A stretch of DNA of 64,000 bases from Pseudomonas sp. Leaf58 (GCF_003627215.1 NZ_CP032677.1:4035501-4099500), one strand, 5' to 3'; positions 6,783 through 15,601 are shown, numbered from the stretch's first letter. The notes: a model not told the origin generated them from the sequence alone. Made by a program: numbers and translations.

Positions 6783-9700
6783 TTAAACATGCGGTTGGTC
6801 GAACAGTTGAGCCGAAGCCATACGCGCCGATGCTTCGCGCTGCCATGCCTCAAACAGCCGACGCAGCGGTGACTCGATTTCACGGACGACCTGCGACGGG
6901 TCTTTCACATCGCCGTGCACATCGATCCTGATGTTGGGTGAGAACGAAAACGCCTGATCCACCTTCGGCGCCGATACCCTCACAGGCGCAGCCGCTTTAG
7001 CTGGCTGAGCCAGTTCGGGCATCCGAGGTGGCACCGGTGCCAACTGGGCCACCATGTCACGCACCACTTCACCGAAACCGGCCGGCAAGGCTGCCAACTG
7101 GGGGACAGCTGGCGGTGAAACACCTTCTGCGACAGGCCTACGCTCGCGGCTGTCGATCACCACAGGCACCGGCGCCAGGCCTGCACCCGGGAATCGCACC
7201 TTGTTGGCTGTCAAAGCCGGCAACAGGTACGGGTCCTTGGACTCCGGATCGCGCGGGTCATACGACACCGCAGGCTCGGTCGGCGCCGGTGTAGCCACGG
7301 CTCGCACTGCACTCCCCAGCTTCGGTGCTTCCTGCAGCACAGGTTCAGGCACAGGGTCAGGTGGCGCCGCCGGCAGCACCAGCGGCGCACCAGGGAAGCG
7401 CACCTTGTTGGCCGTCAACGCCGGCAACAGGTACGGATCCTTGGACTCGGGGTCGCGCGGGTCATACGACACCGCAGGCTCGGTCGGCGCCGGTGTAGCC
7501 ACGGCTCGCACTGCGCTCCCCAACTTCGGTGCTTCCTGCAGCACAGGTTCAGGCACAGGGTCAGGTTGCGCCGGCGGCCGCACCAGCGGCGCACCTGGGA
7601 AGCGCACCTTGTTTGCCGTCAATGCCGGTACCAGGTACGGGTCCTTGGACGCCGGGTCGAGCGGGTCATACGACACTTCAGGCTCAGCCGGGGTCGGAGT
7701 GGCCACGGTTTTTACCGTGTCGCCCAACCTCGGCAGTTCCTGCTGCGCCGGTGCCGGTTCAGGTTCGACTGCTGGCTCAGGCTGCACCGGAGCCGAAACG
7801 GCCACGGCTCGCACCGTCTTACCCAGTTTCGCTGGCGGCTCCTGCACGATCGGTACGGCTTCGGTTTGAGGCGCCGGTTGCGTCGGCGGCCGTACAAGCG
7901 GCGCACCAGGGAAACGCACCTTGCTGGCCGTCAGCGCGGGCACCAGGTACGGATCTTTGGACGCTGGGTCGAGCGGGTCATACGACACTTCAGGCTCAGC
8001 CGGGGTCGGGGTGGCTACGGCTCGCACCGTGTCGCCAAACCTCGGCAGCTCCTGCAGCGCCGGCGTCGGTTCGAGCTCGGTAACTGGCGCAGGTTGTGCT
8101 GGAGCCGAAACGGTCACGGCCCGCAACGTATTACCCAACTTCGCCGGCGGTTCCTGCTCGATCGGCTCGGCCTCAGGTTGAGGTTCGGGCTGCACCGGTG
8201 GCCGCACCAGCGGCGCACCTGGGAAACGGACCTTGTTGGCCGTCAGCGCGGGCACCAGGTACGGATCTGTAGACGCCGGGTCGAGCGGGTCATAGGACAC
8301 CTCAGGCTCGGCTGGCACCGAGGCTGGCACATTGCGCACCGTGTTACCTAGTGCCGGTACCGGCGCCGCCGGCACTGACTGGGTGGCAGGCTCACGGTTG
8401 TCGATCACTATCGGCGCTACGACAGCAGCCTTTGCCGCTGCTGGTAACGGGGCCGAGGTATCAACTTTGGGAGTTGGCTTGTCCTTCTGTGCCGGCGTCA
8501 GGGTTACACGTACCGCCTCCCCCGGCGCTGGCGGACTTTCCGACTTCGCCATGGCCTCGGGCTCGGGTTGTTCATCACCAAACCAGCGCTTGCCCAGCCA
8601 CCCGCCGAGCGACTCGCCACCCATGCCACCCAGTACAGCACCGACGGCGCCGCCTACTGCAGTACCTATGACCGGTACCACCGATCCAATGGCCGCTCCA
8701 GCAGCCGCGCCTGCGAGTGTTCCCGCAAGGCTGCCAGCTGCACCTCCGTACCCCTCTGCCTTCTCATCTTGAGAACTGGCATTCATCGCGACATCGATCG
8801 CAGCGGCACCGGCGTCCACCACATTCCCACCAGGCAGTCGCTTGGCAAGACGCGTAACGCCACGCACTGAGCGAGCCACCCTGCCCAACTCTTCAACCCC
8901 GGTCACCATCTTCGGCGCAGCAGCAGGAACAGCTGGCTTCACCGGTGGCGGCTTGGGTGCCTCAACTTTCACCCCGGGCCGGGCTGGGGGCGCTTGCCTT
9001 GCCTCTCGTCTGCGAGCCCGACGCCGGCTTCTACGACTCCCCCGGGCAGGTGCTGCGGGCGCGCTGTTTGTGACGCTACTGCCGATCCCGCTGAATGCAT
9101 CGGTATTGACCACGAACACTCGCTGCGTGTCATCCCTGCCTGCTAGCGGGTCGTTCGCAGGCGCCGCATCCGCCGGCGTTGCACCAAACACCTTACCCAG
9201 CAGGTCAAGGCCGGTATCGACCACTTTGCTGCCCGTCTTAGGCAGCTCAATGGGCGTACGATCGCCACGCCCCGCCCGGCCCGCCATGCTCTCCAGGCCT
9301 CGACCTCGCGCGAGGTTCACCACACCACGCCCGATCTTGAACGCGCTGGACGCAGTCTTGAGTGCAAGGATGGCCGCCACGGTGCCAGTAATGCCCGCGA
9401 CGACAGCCGGGAAGCTGTCAGACAGCGAGGTAATGCCACGGGCGACCGCTGTCAGGCCTTTCGCCGCCATATCAGTTGCCGGACGGATAGCGTCGCCAAT
9501 GCTGCGCATTGCGTCGTCAGCCGCCTGGACCGTCTCGGCCCACTGCTGCGCCGAGGTTTCACGGCGCTCGGCCAGGTTTTTGTCGAGGATGCCCGAAGCC
9601 TTCTGCGAGTCGGCCTTGAGTTCCTCATACAAGCCCCTGTTCTGCCCATAGGCAGTGAGCGCCGCCTTGACCTGCATGTCGGCGAAGATATCGCCGGTGC

Positions 9701-10895
9701 GCAGTGTCTTCTCCAGGGCCTCCAGCGCCGCCCTGGCCTTCTCCGGGTCGGCCTCCTTGTCGATATTGGCCTTGGCCGCCTCGATCTGCTTGGCCTTCGC
9801 CGGATCGGTCGCCTCGACGTACTTCATGGCCAGGGCCATGGACGCCTCAATGACGTTCATGCCCTTCTGCAGGCCGGTGTTGAGCGAGCCCTGATAATCA
9901 ATGCCAGCGTCCTTGTAGGCCTTGACCACGTCGCTGGAACCGATCTTCTCCATCCAGTTCTTGAAGTTGTTCGCCGCTTCGTCCGAACTGCCGGCAGTCT
10001 TCATCTGCACTTGCAACATGGAGCCCAACGAGGTCACCGCGTCGAGCCCGGTGATCCCGTTTTTCTCCATGCCGGCCAGCAGCTGCGGGAACCACTTGGC
10101 CATGTCACTGGCCTCGAAGCTACCCGCCTGGCCCTGGTAGGCGATCGCCTCCAGAGCCTGCTGCATGACCTTCGGGTCGCTGATCTTGGCGTTTTGCTGC
10201 AGCGCCTGGATCATCGACGCCGTGTCGACGCCCGAGGCGCCTTGACCAATGGCGAACTTGGCCGCGACCGGCGCATACGACAGCGCCTTGTCCAGCTCCA
10301 TGCCGGCGCCGACCAGCTGGTTGACCAGGTCGGCCACGTCATTGCGCGCCATCCCGGTGTCGGCGGCCGTGTCGATCACCGTCCGGGTCAGCTGCTGCTC
10401 TTGCGGCTTGTTGACGATATCGGCCTTGATCGCAATGTCACGGATGATCGCCTGATAGTTCGCGCTGATCATCGTCGGCACGGCGGCGGCGCCTGTAGCG
10501 ACCACAGCCTGGCCAATGTTCGACTTCAGCGAAGACTTGCCCGCCTGCAGCTGTTGGTGACCCTTTAGCTGCAGGTCGGCGGCTTTGGCCTCACGCCCCA
10601 GGCGCTGATACTCACGACTGAGGCGGCCAACCTCGACACCTTGCTTGCGCAATGTATCCAGATTGCTGTCCAGCTTACGTTGGAGTTTGTCGGCACCGGC
10701 AGCACCGCTGTCATGTGCACGCTTCCACTCATCGCGTAGCTTGATGGTTTCGCCAATGGTGCTTTTCAGCACCTTGGCCTTGTTGCCTTTGGCTTCCAGC
10801 TTCTGGATGCCGTTCTCGACCGTCTTGAATGCAGCGCCTACCGATGAGGCGACGGCACCCCCGATCACCAGCGATAACGCTAGCCTGCTTGCCAT
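6783..10895 (-). CDS. Tail tape measure protein (P2 gpT type) with proline-rich repeats
   Basis: A 1370-residue tape measure that sets tail length and is ejected with DNA. Residues 1-460 are the classic TP901/P2-type core (coiled coil, then ISANYQAIIRDIAIKADIVNKP and the conserved MARNDVADLV region). A hydrophobic stretch follows (SFPAVVAGITGTVAAILAL, about 475-495), and a glycine/alanine-rich membrane-like segment near 720-760 (AGSLAGTLAGAAAGAAIGSVVP). Residues about 855-1240 are a proline-rich tract with five near-identical units, and the last 60 residues return to a normal gpT C-terminus. It sits after the gpE/E' chaperone and before gpU, the standard order. Confidence 0.93.
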   Translation of the reverse strand: MASRLALSLVIGGAVASSVGAAFKTVENGIQKLEAKGNKAKVLKSTIGETIKLRDEWKRAHDSGAAGADKLQRKLDSNLDTLRKQGVEVGRLSREYQRLGREAKAADLQLKGHQQLQAGKSSLKSNIGQAVVATGAAAVPTMISANYQAIIRDIAIKADIVNKPQEQQLTRTVIDTAADTGMARNDVADLVNQLVGAGMELDKALSYAPVAAKFAIGQGASGVDTASMIQALQQNAKISDPKVMQQALEAIAYQGQAGSFEASDMAKWFPQLLAGMEKNGITGLDAVTSLGSMLQVQMKTAGSSDEAANNFKNWMEKIGSSDVVKAYKDAGIDYQGSLNTGLQKGMNVIEASMALAMKYVEATDPAKAKQIEAAKANIDKEADPEKARAALEALEKTLRTGDIFADMQVKAALTAYGQNRGLYEELKADSQKASGILDKNLAERRETSAQQWAETVQAADDAMRSIGDAIRPATDMAAKGLTAVARGITSLSDSFPAVVAGITGTVAAILALKTASSAFKIGRGVVNLARGRGLESMAGRAGRGDRTPIELPKTGSKVVDTGLDLLGKVFGATPADAAPANDPLAGRDDTQRVFVVNTDAFSGIGSSVTNSAPAAPARGSRRSRRRARRREARQAPPARPGVKVEAPKPPPVKPAVPAAAPKMVTGVEELGRVARSVRGVTRLAKRLPGGNVVDAGAAAIDVAMNASSQDEKAEGYGGAAGSLAGTLAGAAAGAAIGSVVPVIGTAVGGAVGAVLGGMGGESLGGWLGKRWFGDEQPEPEAMAKSESPPAPGEAVRVTLTPAQKDKPTPKVDTSAPLPAAAKAAVVAPIVIDNREPATQSVPAAPVPALGNTVRNVPASVPAEPEVSYDPLDPASTDPYLVPALTANKVRFPGAPLVRPPVQPEPQPEAEPIEQEPPAKLGNTLRAVTVSAPAQPAPVTELEPTPALQELPRFGDTVRAVATPTPAEPEVSYDPLDPASKDPYLVPALTASKVRFPGAPLVRPPTQPAPQTEAVPIVQEPPAKLGKTVRAVAVSAPVQPEPAVEPEPAPAQQELPRLGDTVKTVATPTPAEPEVSYDPLDPASKDPYLVPALTANKVRFPGAPLVRPPAQPDPVPEPVLQEAPKLGSAVRAVATPAPTEPAVSYDPRDPESKDPYLLPALTANKVRFPGAPLVLPAAPPDPVPEPVLQEAPKLGSAVRAVATPAPTEPAVSYDPRDPESKDPYLLPALTANKVRFPGAGLAPVPVVIDSRERRPVAEGVSPPAVPQLAALPAGFGEVVRDMVAQLAPVPPRMPELAQPAKAAAPVRVSAPKVDQAFSFSPNIRIDVHGDVKDPSQVVREIESPLRRLFEAWQREASARMASAQLFDQPHV
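7180..8320 (-). repeat. Five tandem in-frame repeats inside the tape measure gene
   Basis: The unit codes for VSYDPxDPxSKDPYLVPALTANKVRFPGAPLV followed by a variable proline-rich linker and LGxxVRAVA. Copies of the KVRFPGA core lie near 8225, 7910, 7600, 7395 and 7190. Spacing is about 310 bp between the first three copies and about 205 bp between the last three. The two at the left differ by only a few bases, indicating recent duplication. Confidence 0.9.
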
Positions 10896-10914
10896 CGGTG
10901 CCCCCTATGCAAGC

Positions 10915-11031
10915 TCAATCCGTAAGCCACCAAACCATGTCCGCGTAGGACATGGTCAGGATCTCTGCGGCGGAGAAATTCAACTCGGCCGCAAGTCGCT
11001 TGGCAGCCTGCTTCTGCGTGGCCGGATTAAA
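10915..11031 (-). CDS. gpE' extension, reached by frameshift from gpE
   Basis: An open stretch of 37 codons (NPATQKQAAKRLAAELN...WWLTD) directly overlaps the end of gpE in another frame. It has the P2 gpE' pattern: a short helix, then MSYADMVWWL, like the LAELMRW motif of that family. It has no start codon or Shine-Dalgarno of its own. Relative to gpE it is in the +1 (equivalently -2) frame. The junction reads GAG CTT TAA TCC, so a peptidyl-tRNA on CTT could slip to TTT past the stop codon, giving a fusion of about 135 residues, close to the size of P2 E+E'. Confidence 0.75.
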   Translation of the reverse strand, partial: FNPATQKQAAKRLAAELNFSAAEILTMSYADMVWWLTD

Positions 11032-11323
11032 GCTCGTCGTCTCGCACCAAAAAGTTGTACCCAGTGGCCAGGCGGTTGTAATCCTTGTACTTGAGACCCT
11101 CGAGGTCTTTGACGTGAACCTCGGCCAGGGAGGCGAACAGGTTCAGCTCGCGCTGTTCGTCGTCGCCGTCGGAGGTCTTGGTGGAGTTGCGGATATCGCG
11201 CACTGTCGGCGCGCGCAGGGTGATGGTGTCCTGCTGGACCCCGTTGAGCTCGGCCGGGCTGGTCAGCGTTACGGTGACGCGGTCAGCATCGAGCTTGATG
11301 AACTTCGGCAGTGGCTTGGCCAT
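11027..11323 (-). CDS. Tail assembly chaperone gpE
   Basis: A 98-residue P2 gpE-type tail assembly chaperone, which with its frameshifted form coats the tape measure during tube assembly. Hallmarks are the start PLPKFIKLDADRVTVTLTSPAEL, the central TLRAPTVRDIR and the end KDYNRLATGYNFLV. It lies between the tube protein and the tape measure as in P2. Its stop codon TAA is preceded by CTT, a shift-prone arrangement described under the E' extension. Confidence 0.9.
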   Translation of the reverse strand: MAKPLPKFIKLDADRVTVTLTSPAELNGVQQDTITLRAPTVRDIRNSTKTSDGDDEQRELNLFASLAEVHVKDLEGLKYKDYNRLATGYNFLVRDDEL

Positions 11324-11371
11324 GGTCGGGTTTCCTTGAATCGAAAAGGGAGATGAAAGGATTGGAAGGGG

Positions 11372-11881
11372 TTACAGGCCGAGGTCGCGGCGCTGACTGG
11401 CCAATTGGTCGACGCCATTGATGACGCGCTTCATGCCGATCGGATCAATCTCGTAGATGGTTTCGCCGCCGACTTCCAGCTTGTAGTAAGTCGTGGCAAC
11501 GCTGTGCTTAAGCTCAGCCTTGTCGCCGGCCTTCCAGTCGCCCATGTCGATCTCTTTCAGGGTGCCGCGCAGGGTGACGATCACCGCCTTGGTTTCGCCC
11601 TTCTGGCCCTTGTAGGAGCCCCGGAACGTGCCGTTAAAGGCGTTACCGTCGGCCAGGCCGAAGAACTTCAGCGACTCTTTGCGCACGCCGGTGGTGGTGA
11701 AGTTGGACTCCATCTTCTCCATACCCATGTCCAGCTCGATTGCCATGTCCATGCCGCCGGCGCGGTGTTCCTCGGTTTTGAGGGTGAGCTTGGGCAGGGT
11801 CAGGCTGGGTACATCGCCCTGGAAGCTGACGCCGTCCACGAACAGGTTCAGGTTGGCCAGGGTTTCGGGAATCATTGCCAT
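11372..11881 (-). CDS. Major tail tube protein FII
   Basis: A 169-residue P2 FII-type tube protein (MIPETLANLNLFVDGVSFQGDVPSLTLPKL), the inner cylinder of a contractile tail. The length equals the family norm and the C-terminal DPIGMKRVINGVDQLA motif is conserved. It follows the sheath gene by 12 bases and has GGAG before its ATG. Confidence 0.95.
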   Translation of the reverse strand: MAMIPETLANLNLFVDGVSFQGDVPSLTLPKLTLKTEEHRAGGMDMAIELDMGMEKMESNFTTTGVRKESLKFFGLADGNAFNGTFRGSYKGQKGETKAVIVTLRGTLKEIDMGDWKAGDKAELKHSVATTYYKLEVGGETIYEIDPIGMKRVINGVDQLASQRRDLGL

Positions 11882-11893
11882 GTGATGCGCTCC

Positions 11894-13060
11894 TTACGCG
11901 ACTTGATCGAGGACTTCGGTCAGCCACTGATTGGTGACTTCGATGCGGAAATTCGGGTTTTCTGCCGGCGGAACGTCGGTGAAGCGGATGTTCCAATACA
12001 CCTTGCCCTGCTCCAGCTGGCTGGCCGTGTTCAGCACCGGGTCGGCGTAGACCTCGAAGTTGATAATTGCGCCCTGGGCTTTCAGGTCGCGCATGAAGGC
12101 CTGCAGGCCCTCGGTTACGTCGCGGATGTAGGTCGAGGTAATGCCACGGTCGACCGCCCACTTGTGGCCGTACAGGATCGCGTCCATGACCATGTCCATG
12201 GTCCGCACGCGGGTGACAAAGGCCCATTTCGGATCGCTCGACAGCGTGCGGTTGCCCCACAAGCGGAAACCGTCGTCGCGGATGATGGTCGCGATATTGG
12301 CGTTGTTGAGCAGGTTGGCCCGGCACGTTTCGTCGCCATCCAGGTACTCGATAGCGCGGGTGGTGCCGGTGATGCCGACAAACTCCTTGTTCGATGGCGA
12401 CGACCAGAAGCCGTATTCGCTGTCGGTGTAGGCAAACACGCCTGCAGCCCAGGCCGAGGCCGGCGCGTCGACGGTCCCGTTGCTGGTGGTGTCCCACAGC
12501 TGTACGCCGGGGTCGACCATGTACAGGCGCTTGGAGCCGAACGACTTGGCGTAGGTGGTGGCCGCCTCGTCAGTGGTGCCGGGGCCGTCGATGATGGCGA
12601 CCGCGCGCAGTTTTTCCGCAATCGACTGCATGGCGGTGGCTACCGCCTGGGTCGCACTGTGCTTCGGCGCGACGATCAAGCGCGGCTGCGCGTTGAAACG
12701 GCTCTTACCGTCCAGCAGCGCCTGCAGGCCGGTACGCTTGCCGCTGGCCAGCACACCGCCAATGATCCCGGAAGTCTGCGCCGCCGGGTCAACGACCTTG
12801 GCAACGCCGGTGGCGACGATCACCGCCTTGGAGCGTGCAAAGATGGCCTGGGAAGCCTTGGTGATGGCGGCAGTGGCACCGAATGCCGCGACGGCCTCTC
12901 GCTCGTTGGTGAGCAGCACCAGGTCGCCAGCTTTGGCCGTGGCGCCAGCGCCCTCGGTGAAGGTGTCGACCAGGCCGATAATCGAGGAGGACGGCAGCGA
13001 GACATTGCGCGCGCCGGTGTCGACGTTCGTTACGGTAACGCCGTGGAAGAATCCAGCCAT
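11894..13060 (-). CDS. Tail sheath protein FI
   Basis: A 388-residue contractile tail sheath protein of the P2 FI family. It begins FFHGVTVTNVDTGARN, and the C-terminal half holds the conserved RTLSSDPKWAFVTRVRTMDM and TPAENPNFRIEVTNQW-like segments that form the sheath core. Length is standard (P2 FI 396). Together with FII and gpJ/W it shows a myovirus-type tail. Confidence 0.96.
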   Translation of the reverse strand: MAGFFHGVTVTNVDTGARNVSLPSSSIIGLVDTFTEGAGATAKAGDLVLLTNEREAVAAFGATAAITKASQAIFARSKAVIVATGVAKVVDPAAQTSGIIGGVLASGKRTGLQALLDGKSRFNAQPRLIVAPKHSATQAVATAMQSIAEKLRAVAIIDGPGTTDEAATTYAKSFGSKRLYMVDPGVQLWDTTSNGTVDAPASAWAAGVFAYTDSEYGFWSSPSNKEFVGITGTTRAIEYLDGDETCRANLLNNANIATIIRDDGFRLWGNRTLSSDPKWAFVTRVRTMDMVMDAILYGHKWAVDRGITSTYIRDVTEGLQAFMRDLKAQGAIINFEVYADPVLNTASQLEQGKVYWNIRFTDVPPAENPNFRIEVTNQWLTEVLDQVA

Positions 13061-13080
13061 TTGAGACTCCAGAAAGCACA

Positions 13081-13101
13081 GGGCCGCGTCATGCGCGGCC
13101 C
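13081..13101. terminator. Hairpin before sheath gene
   Basis: GGGCCGCG (13081-13088) and CGCGGCCC (13094-13101) form a perfect 8-bp stem around TCATG. It lies between the membrane protein gene and the sheath gene on the minus strand. There is no T-tract, so it may be an attenuator or RNA processing site rather than a full terminator. Confidence 0.45.
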
Positions 13102-13124
13102 GAGGGGTGGGAAAAGGAAAACGG

Positions 13125-13448
13125 TCAGGGCTGCAGGATCTGCAGCACTTGGACCAGCAGCGCCACGACCAGGCAGGCCACCAGCGGACAGAAGAAGTCG
13201 AGACGACCGTCTACGGTCCATCGCCAGATGCGCAGACCGTCGTACCAGCGCAGGTTGGCCAGGTGCACCGACTCGACGTGCGCCAGGTTGCGCTCGCCCT
13301 GCGTGTACTCGCGGCCGGCGAAAAAGAAGATGCCGGCAGCGGCGCCGGCCCAATGGCTAGCGGGTATGCCAAGCCAGGCCAGGACGCCCCACAGGGCGCC
13401 CATGATCAGCAGCGCCGCCAGCACGTGCTCGAGGTGGGTTCGATTCAT
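13125..13448 (-). CDS. Small phage membrane protein, possible holin
   Basis: A 107-residue protein with hydrophobic segments at about 8-25, 33-45 and 84-104 and a charged middle (REYTQGERNLAHVESVHLANLRWYDGLRIWRW). GGAGG lies before the ATG. It sits between the fibre genes and the sheath gene, separated from both by hairpins, so it may be expressed separately. A holin role would fit the size and the lack of any other holin candidate, but the location away from the endolysin and the absence of a family match leave this open. Confidence 0.6.
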   Translation of the reverse strand: MNRTHLEHVLAALLIMGALWGVLAWLGIPASHWAGAAAGIFFFAGREYTQGERNLAHVESVHLANLRWYDGLRIWRWTVDGRLDFFCPLVACLVVALLVQVLQILQP

Positions 13449-13465
13449 GCATGCCCTCCAGGCAC

Positions 13466-13487
13466 AAAAAAAGCCGCTTAGCGGCCC
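13466..13487 (-). terminator. Rho-independent terminator after tail fibre block
   Basis: On the minus strand GCCGC-TAA-GCGGC is followed by a run of seven T. It lies 28 bases after the stop of the fibre-associated gene ending at 13515, and would separate the baseplate/fibre block from the sheath block. Confidence 0.75.
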
Positions 13488-13514
13488 TTGGGGTTTACGG
13501 GGTGACAGATCGGG

Positions 13515-13979
13515 TTAGGCGGCGTTGCCGACGCCCTGAATACGCGCCTTGATGGCGGCAATCGCCACGTCTGCCAGGGCCTCGGCCTGCTCGTGACTGG
13601 TGGCCTTGAGCACGTCCTGCTTGCCTTTCAGGCGCGCCGCGCGGATGGCGTAAATCGCAGATTCCCAGGCGCGGGACTCATGCAGAATGCTCTCGGTCGC
13701 CGCCTGCGCGTCGAGGCCCGCCGCATCCATCCAGGCCTGTACAGTTCCCGGCACCTCGCCGGCATAGCCTGCCGCCGCGAAGCTCTCGGCCTCATCCGCC
13801 GTCATCCGATACTCCACAGCCCGCAGCGGATCACCCAGGACCGAGCTACGCGCCTGATCGGCCGCCTGATCGACCTGCAGGGCCGCCGCCAGCAGCGCGG
13901 CGTCCAGGGGCAGGCTGTCGAAGCTGAAACCGGCGTAAGTGCGACCGCCAAATTCGATGTTCAGGTTTTGAGTTTGCAT
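13515..13979 (-). CDS. Phage tail fibre-associated protein
   Basis: A 154-residue protein that follows the fibre gene, the usual place of a fibre assembly chaperone. The N-terminus is beta-type (QTQNLNIEFGGRTYAGFSFD), and the rest is an alanine-rich helical region ending in IKARIQGVGNAA. I recognise no catalytic motif. The chaperone or fibre-tip role is inferred from position only. Confidence 0.6.
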   Translation of the reverse strand: MQTQNLNIEFGGRTYAGFSFDSLPLDAALLAAALQVDQAADQARSSVLGDPLRAVEYRMTADEAESFAAAGYAGEVPGTVQAWMDAAGLDAQAATESILHESRAWESAIYAIRAARLKGKQDVLKATSHEQAEALADVAIAAIKARIQGVGNAA

Positions 13980-13988
13980 ATGCGCCCC

Positions 13989-14729
13989 TTAGAGAACGGT
14001 CTGGTTGGTCATGATGTTGGAGATATCTTTTGGCGAAGTGCCGGCGGGAATCCCGTTGATGTAACGTCCGCCGAACGACGCAGGGAACGAGGTCCCGAGC
14101 ACCTCGAAGACAACGGCGCTGTTCGGTGCGCCGACAATGAACGCCGTCCCATCTGGGGCAGACGTGAACTCACACGACGACACTTTCACCGCCAGGAGCA
14201 CCGAGCCCCCGTTAGAAGTACTCTTGAAGAAGGCATTCACGAAACCGGTCGGCGCCGGCACGAGGCCGGCCGGGCTCGGCAGATCGACCGTGACATCGCT
14301 GAGCAGCACCTGGGCGCCGTTCGCCAGAACGATGCCGGACAAGTAGTGCGCCGAGCCGTCAGTGATCATGTAATACGCCGGGGAAATCTTTCGCTTCACC
14401 CCCGTGGTGTCGCTGAAGATCGAAAGCACACGAGAGTCAACGGTGATGTTGACCCCCATCCGGTAATCGCCTTGCAGTCGAACGATGCAAAGGCCACCAA
14501 CCGGGGTGTTGGATAGCGCCTTGTCGATGGTCTTCAAAGGCCGCGCAGCCTGCCCGTCAGCGGTGTCATCGCCGGTCAGCTGGTTGACGTAAAAGATTTT
14601 CCGGCCTTCGGGAATGGCTGCAATCGCAGCCGCGACCGACGAATCAATGCCGGCCTTCTTACCGTTGAAATAGTCGATCAGCTTGGTGGTTTGCGTGACC
14701 AGGTTGGCTACATCAGATTCGAGACTCAT
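13989..14729 (-). CDS. Putative tail fibre/tip protein
   Basis: A 246-residue protein. A helical N-terminus (LVTQTTKLIDYFNGKKAGID), typical of phage fibre subunits, leads into a beta-strand-rich body (FYVNQLTGDDTADGQAARPLKTIDKALS and following) resembling parallel beta-helix receptor-binding domains that begin with the VN..GDD..G motif. It is only 5 bases from the preceding fibre gene, so the two may form one fibre. Function as receptor-binding tip is inferred. Confidence 0.65.
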   Translation of the reverse strand: MSLESDVANLVTQTTKLIDYFNGKKAGIDSSVAAAIAAIPEGRKIFYVNQLTGDDTADGQAARPLKTIDKALSNTPVGGLCIVRLQGDYRMGVNITVDSRVLSIFSDTTGVKRKISPAYYMITDGSAHYLSGIVLANGAQVLLSDVTVDLPSPAGLVPAPTGFVNAFFKSTSNGGSVLLAVKVSSCEFTSAPDGTAFIVGAPNSAVVFEVLGTSFPASFGGRYINGIPAGTSPKDISNIMTNQTVL

Positions 14730-14734
14730 ACGTC

Positions 14735-15601
14735 TTATGCTCCAAAGGTGTTTTGAATTACTAGGGTTTGCAGGGCGATGATCGCCGCCGCATTACAGAC
14801 TGCAGCAACCAGCAGGTCCTCGCGGTCAGCGACTTGGCGCCGCTCGGCAGCCAGCAGGCGCTGCGAATGGTTGTCGAGCACCGCGCCGGCTCTGCGTGAA
14901 CTGCCCGCCAGTTCGTCGAGTTGATCCTGCCGCTGCAGGCCGCACAGCTGCTCGGCAATGATTGCCGAGGCATTACCGACAGCCGCACTGGCGAGGCCAT
15001 TGCGGTCAGCTTCCTGGCGCGCCTCGACCTCCGACATGCGCAGCAGCAAGCGGGCAATCTGCTCCCCTGCCACGCGCTGCCACTGGTCTTGTTGGTCCAG
15101 CTGATCCTGCTGCAGCAGGCCGCGCATCTGCTCGGCAATCAATGCTTGTGCCTGCGCAGCCAGCGGACCGGCCAAGCTCAGACTCAGCCCGGCCTCGTTG
15201 CTGATGATCGTCACGCTGTCCGCCGGCAGGGCTGCCAGCGACAGGTCGTAGGCCAGCAGCAAGTCGGTGTCCGCCGACTTGTAGGCCAGCGGCGTGGATG
15301 AATCGGACCACACCGCCAACAGGGTGCCGTCGCTCAGCAGAAAGCCGATTTCCCGCACCCAAAAAGCGCGGTCGCCATCGGCCAGGGCGGTCAGGTGTAG
15401 CAAGGTGCTGCTCAGGCGCTCGCCGCCGGCAATCGGGTACTTGGCCGTTTGCGCAACCAGGCTTTTCTGGTCGGCGGACGGCGTGTAGCCCGAGGTGCCC
15501 AGGGCGATGTGGGTGATCTGTGCCGCGATGCCGGTGTTATCGGCCCGCAGGATCGCCGCCAGCCCCGCCTTGGTGATCACGGGTTGTAACGGGGTACTCA
15601 T
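14735..15601 (-). CDS. Tail fibre protein, N-terminal collar type
   Basis: A 288-residue fibre protein. Residues 1-150 are the phage tail-collar fibre domain that attaches to the baseplate (PVITKAGLAAIL, then ITHIALGTSGYTP and VREIGFLLSDGTLLAVWS). The rest holds two coiled-coil repeats of about 75 residues with the pattern AxIAEQxxGLxxQDQLD and a third, short copy at the end (AAAIIALQTL). The protein ends there without a receptor domain, which may be supplied by the next gene. It overlaps gpI by 4 bases. Confidence 0.85.
   Translation of the reverse strand: MSTPLQPVITKAGLAAILRADNTGIAAQITHIALGTSGYTPSADQKSLVAQTAKYPIAGGERLSSTLLHLTALADGDRAFWVREIGFLLSDGTLLAVWSDSSTPLAYKSADTDLLLAYDLSLAALPADSVTIISNEAGLSLSLAGPLAAQAQALIAEQMRGLLQQDQLDQQDQWQRVAGEQIARLLLRMSEVEARQEADRNGLASAAVGNASAIIAEQLCGLQRQDQLDELAGSSRRAGAVLDNHSQRLLAAERRQVADREDLLVAAVCNAAAIIALQTLVIQNTFGA

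Noticed and set aside
7180..8320. Regular repeats looked CRISPR-like at first sight.
   Set aside because: Units are about 200-310 bases, in frame, and translate to a protein repeat inside an intact tape-measure gene; no cas genes.
11405..13360. 651-codon open frame opposite the tail tube and sheath genes.
   Set aside because: The minus strand carries recognisable FII and FI; the plus-strand translation is low complexity.
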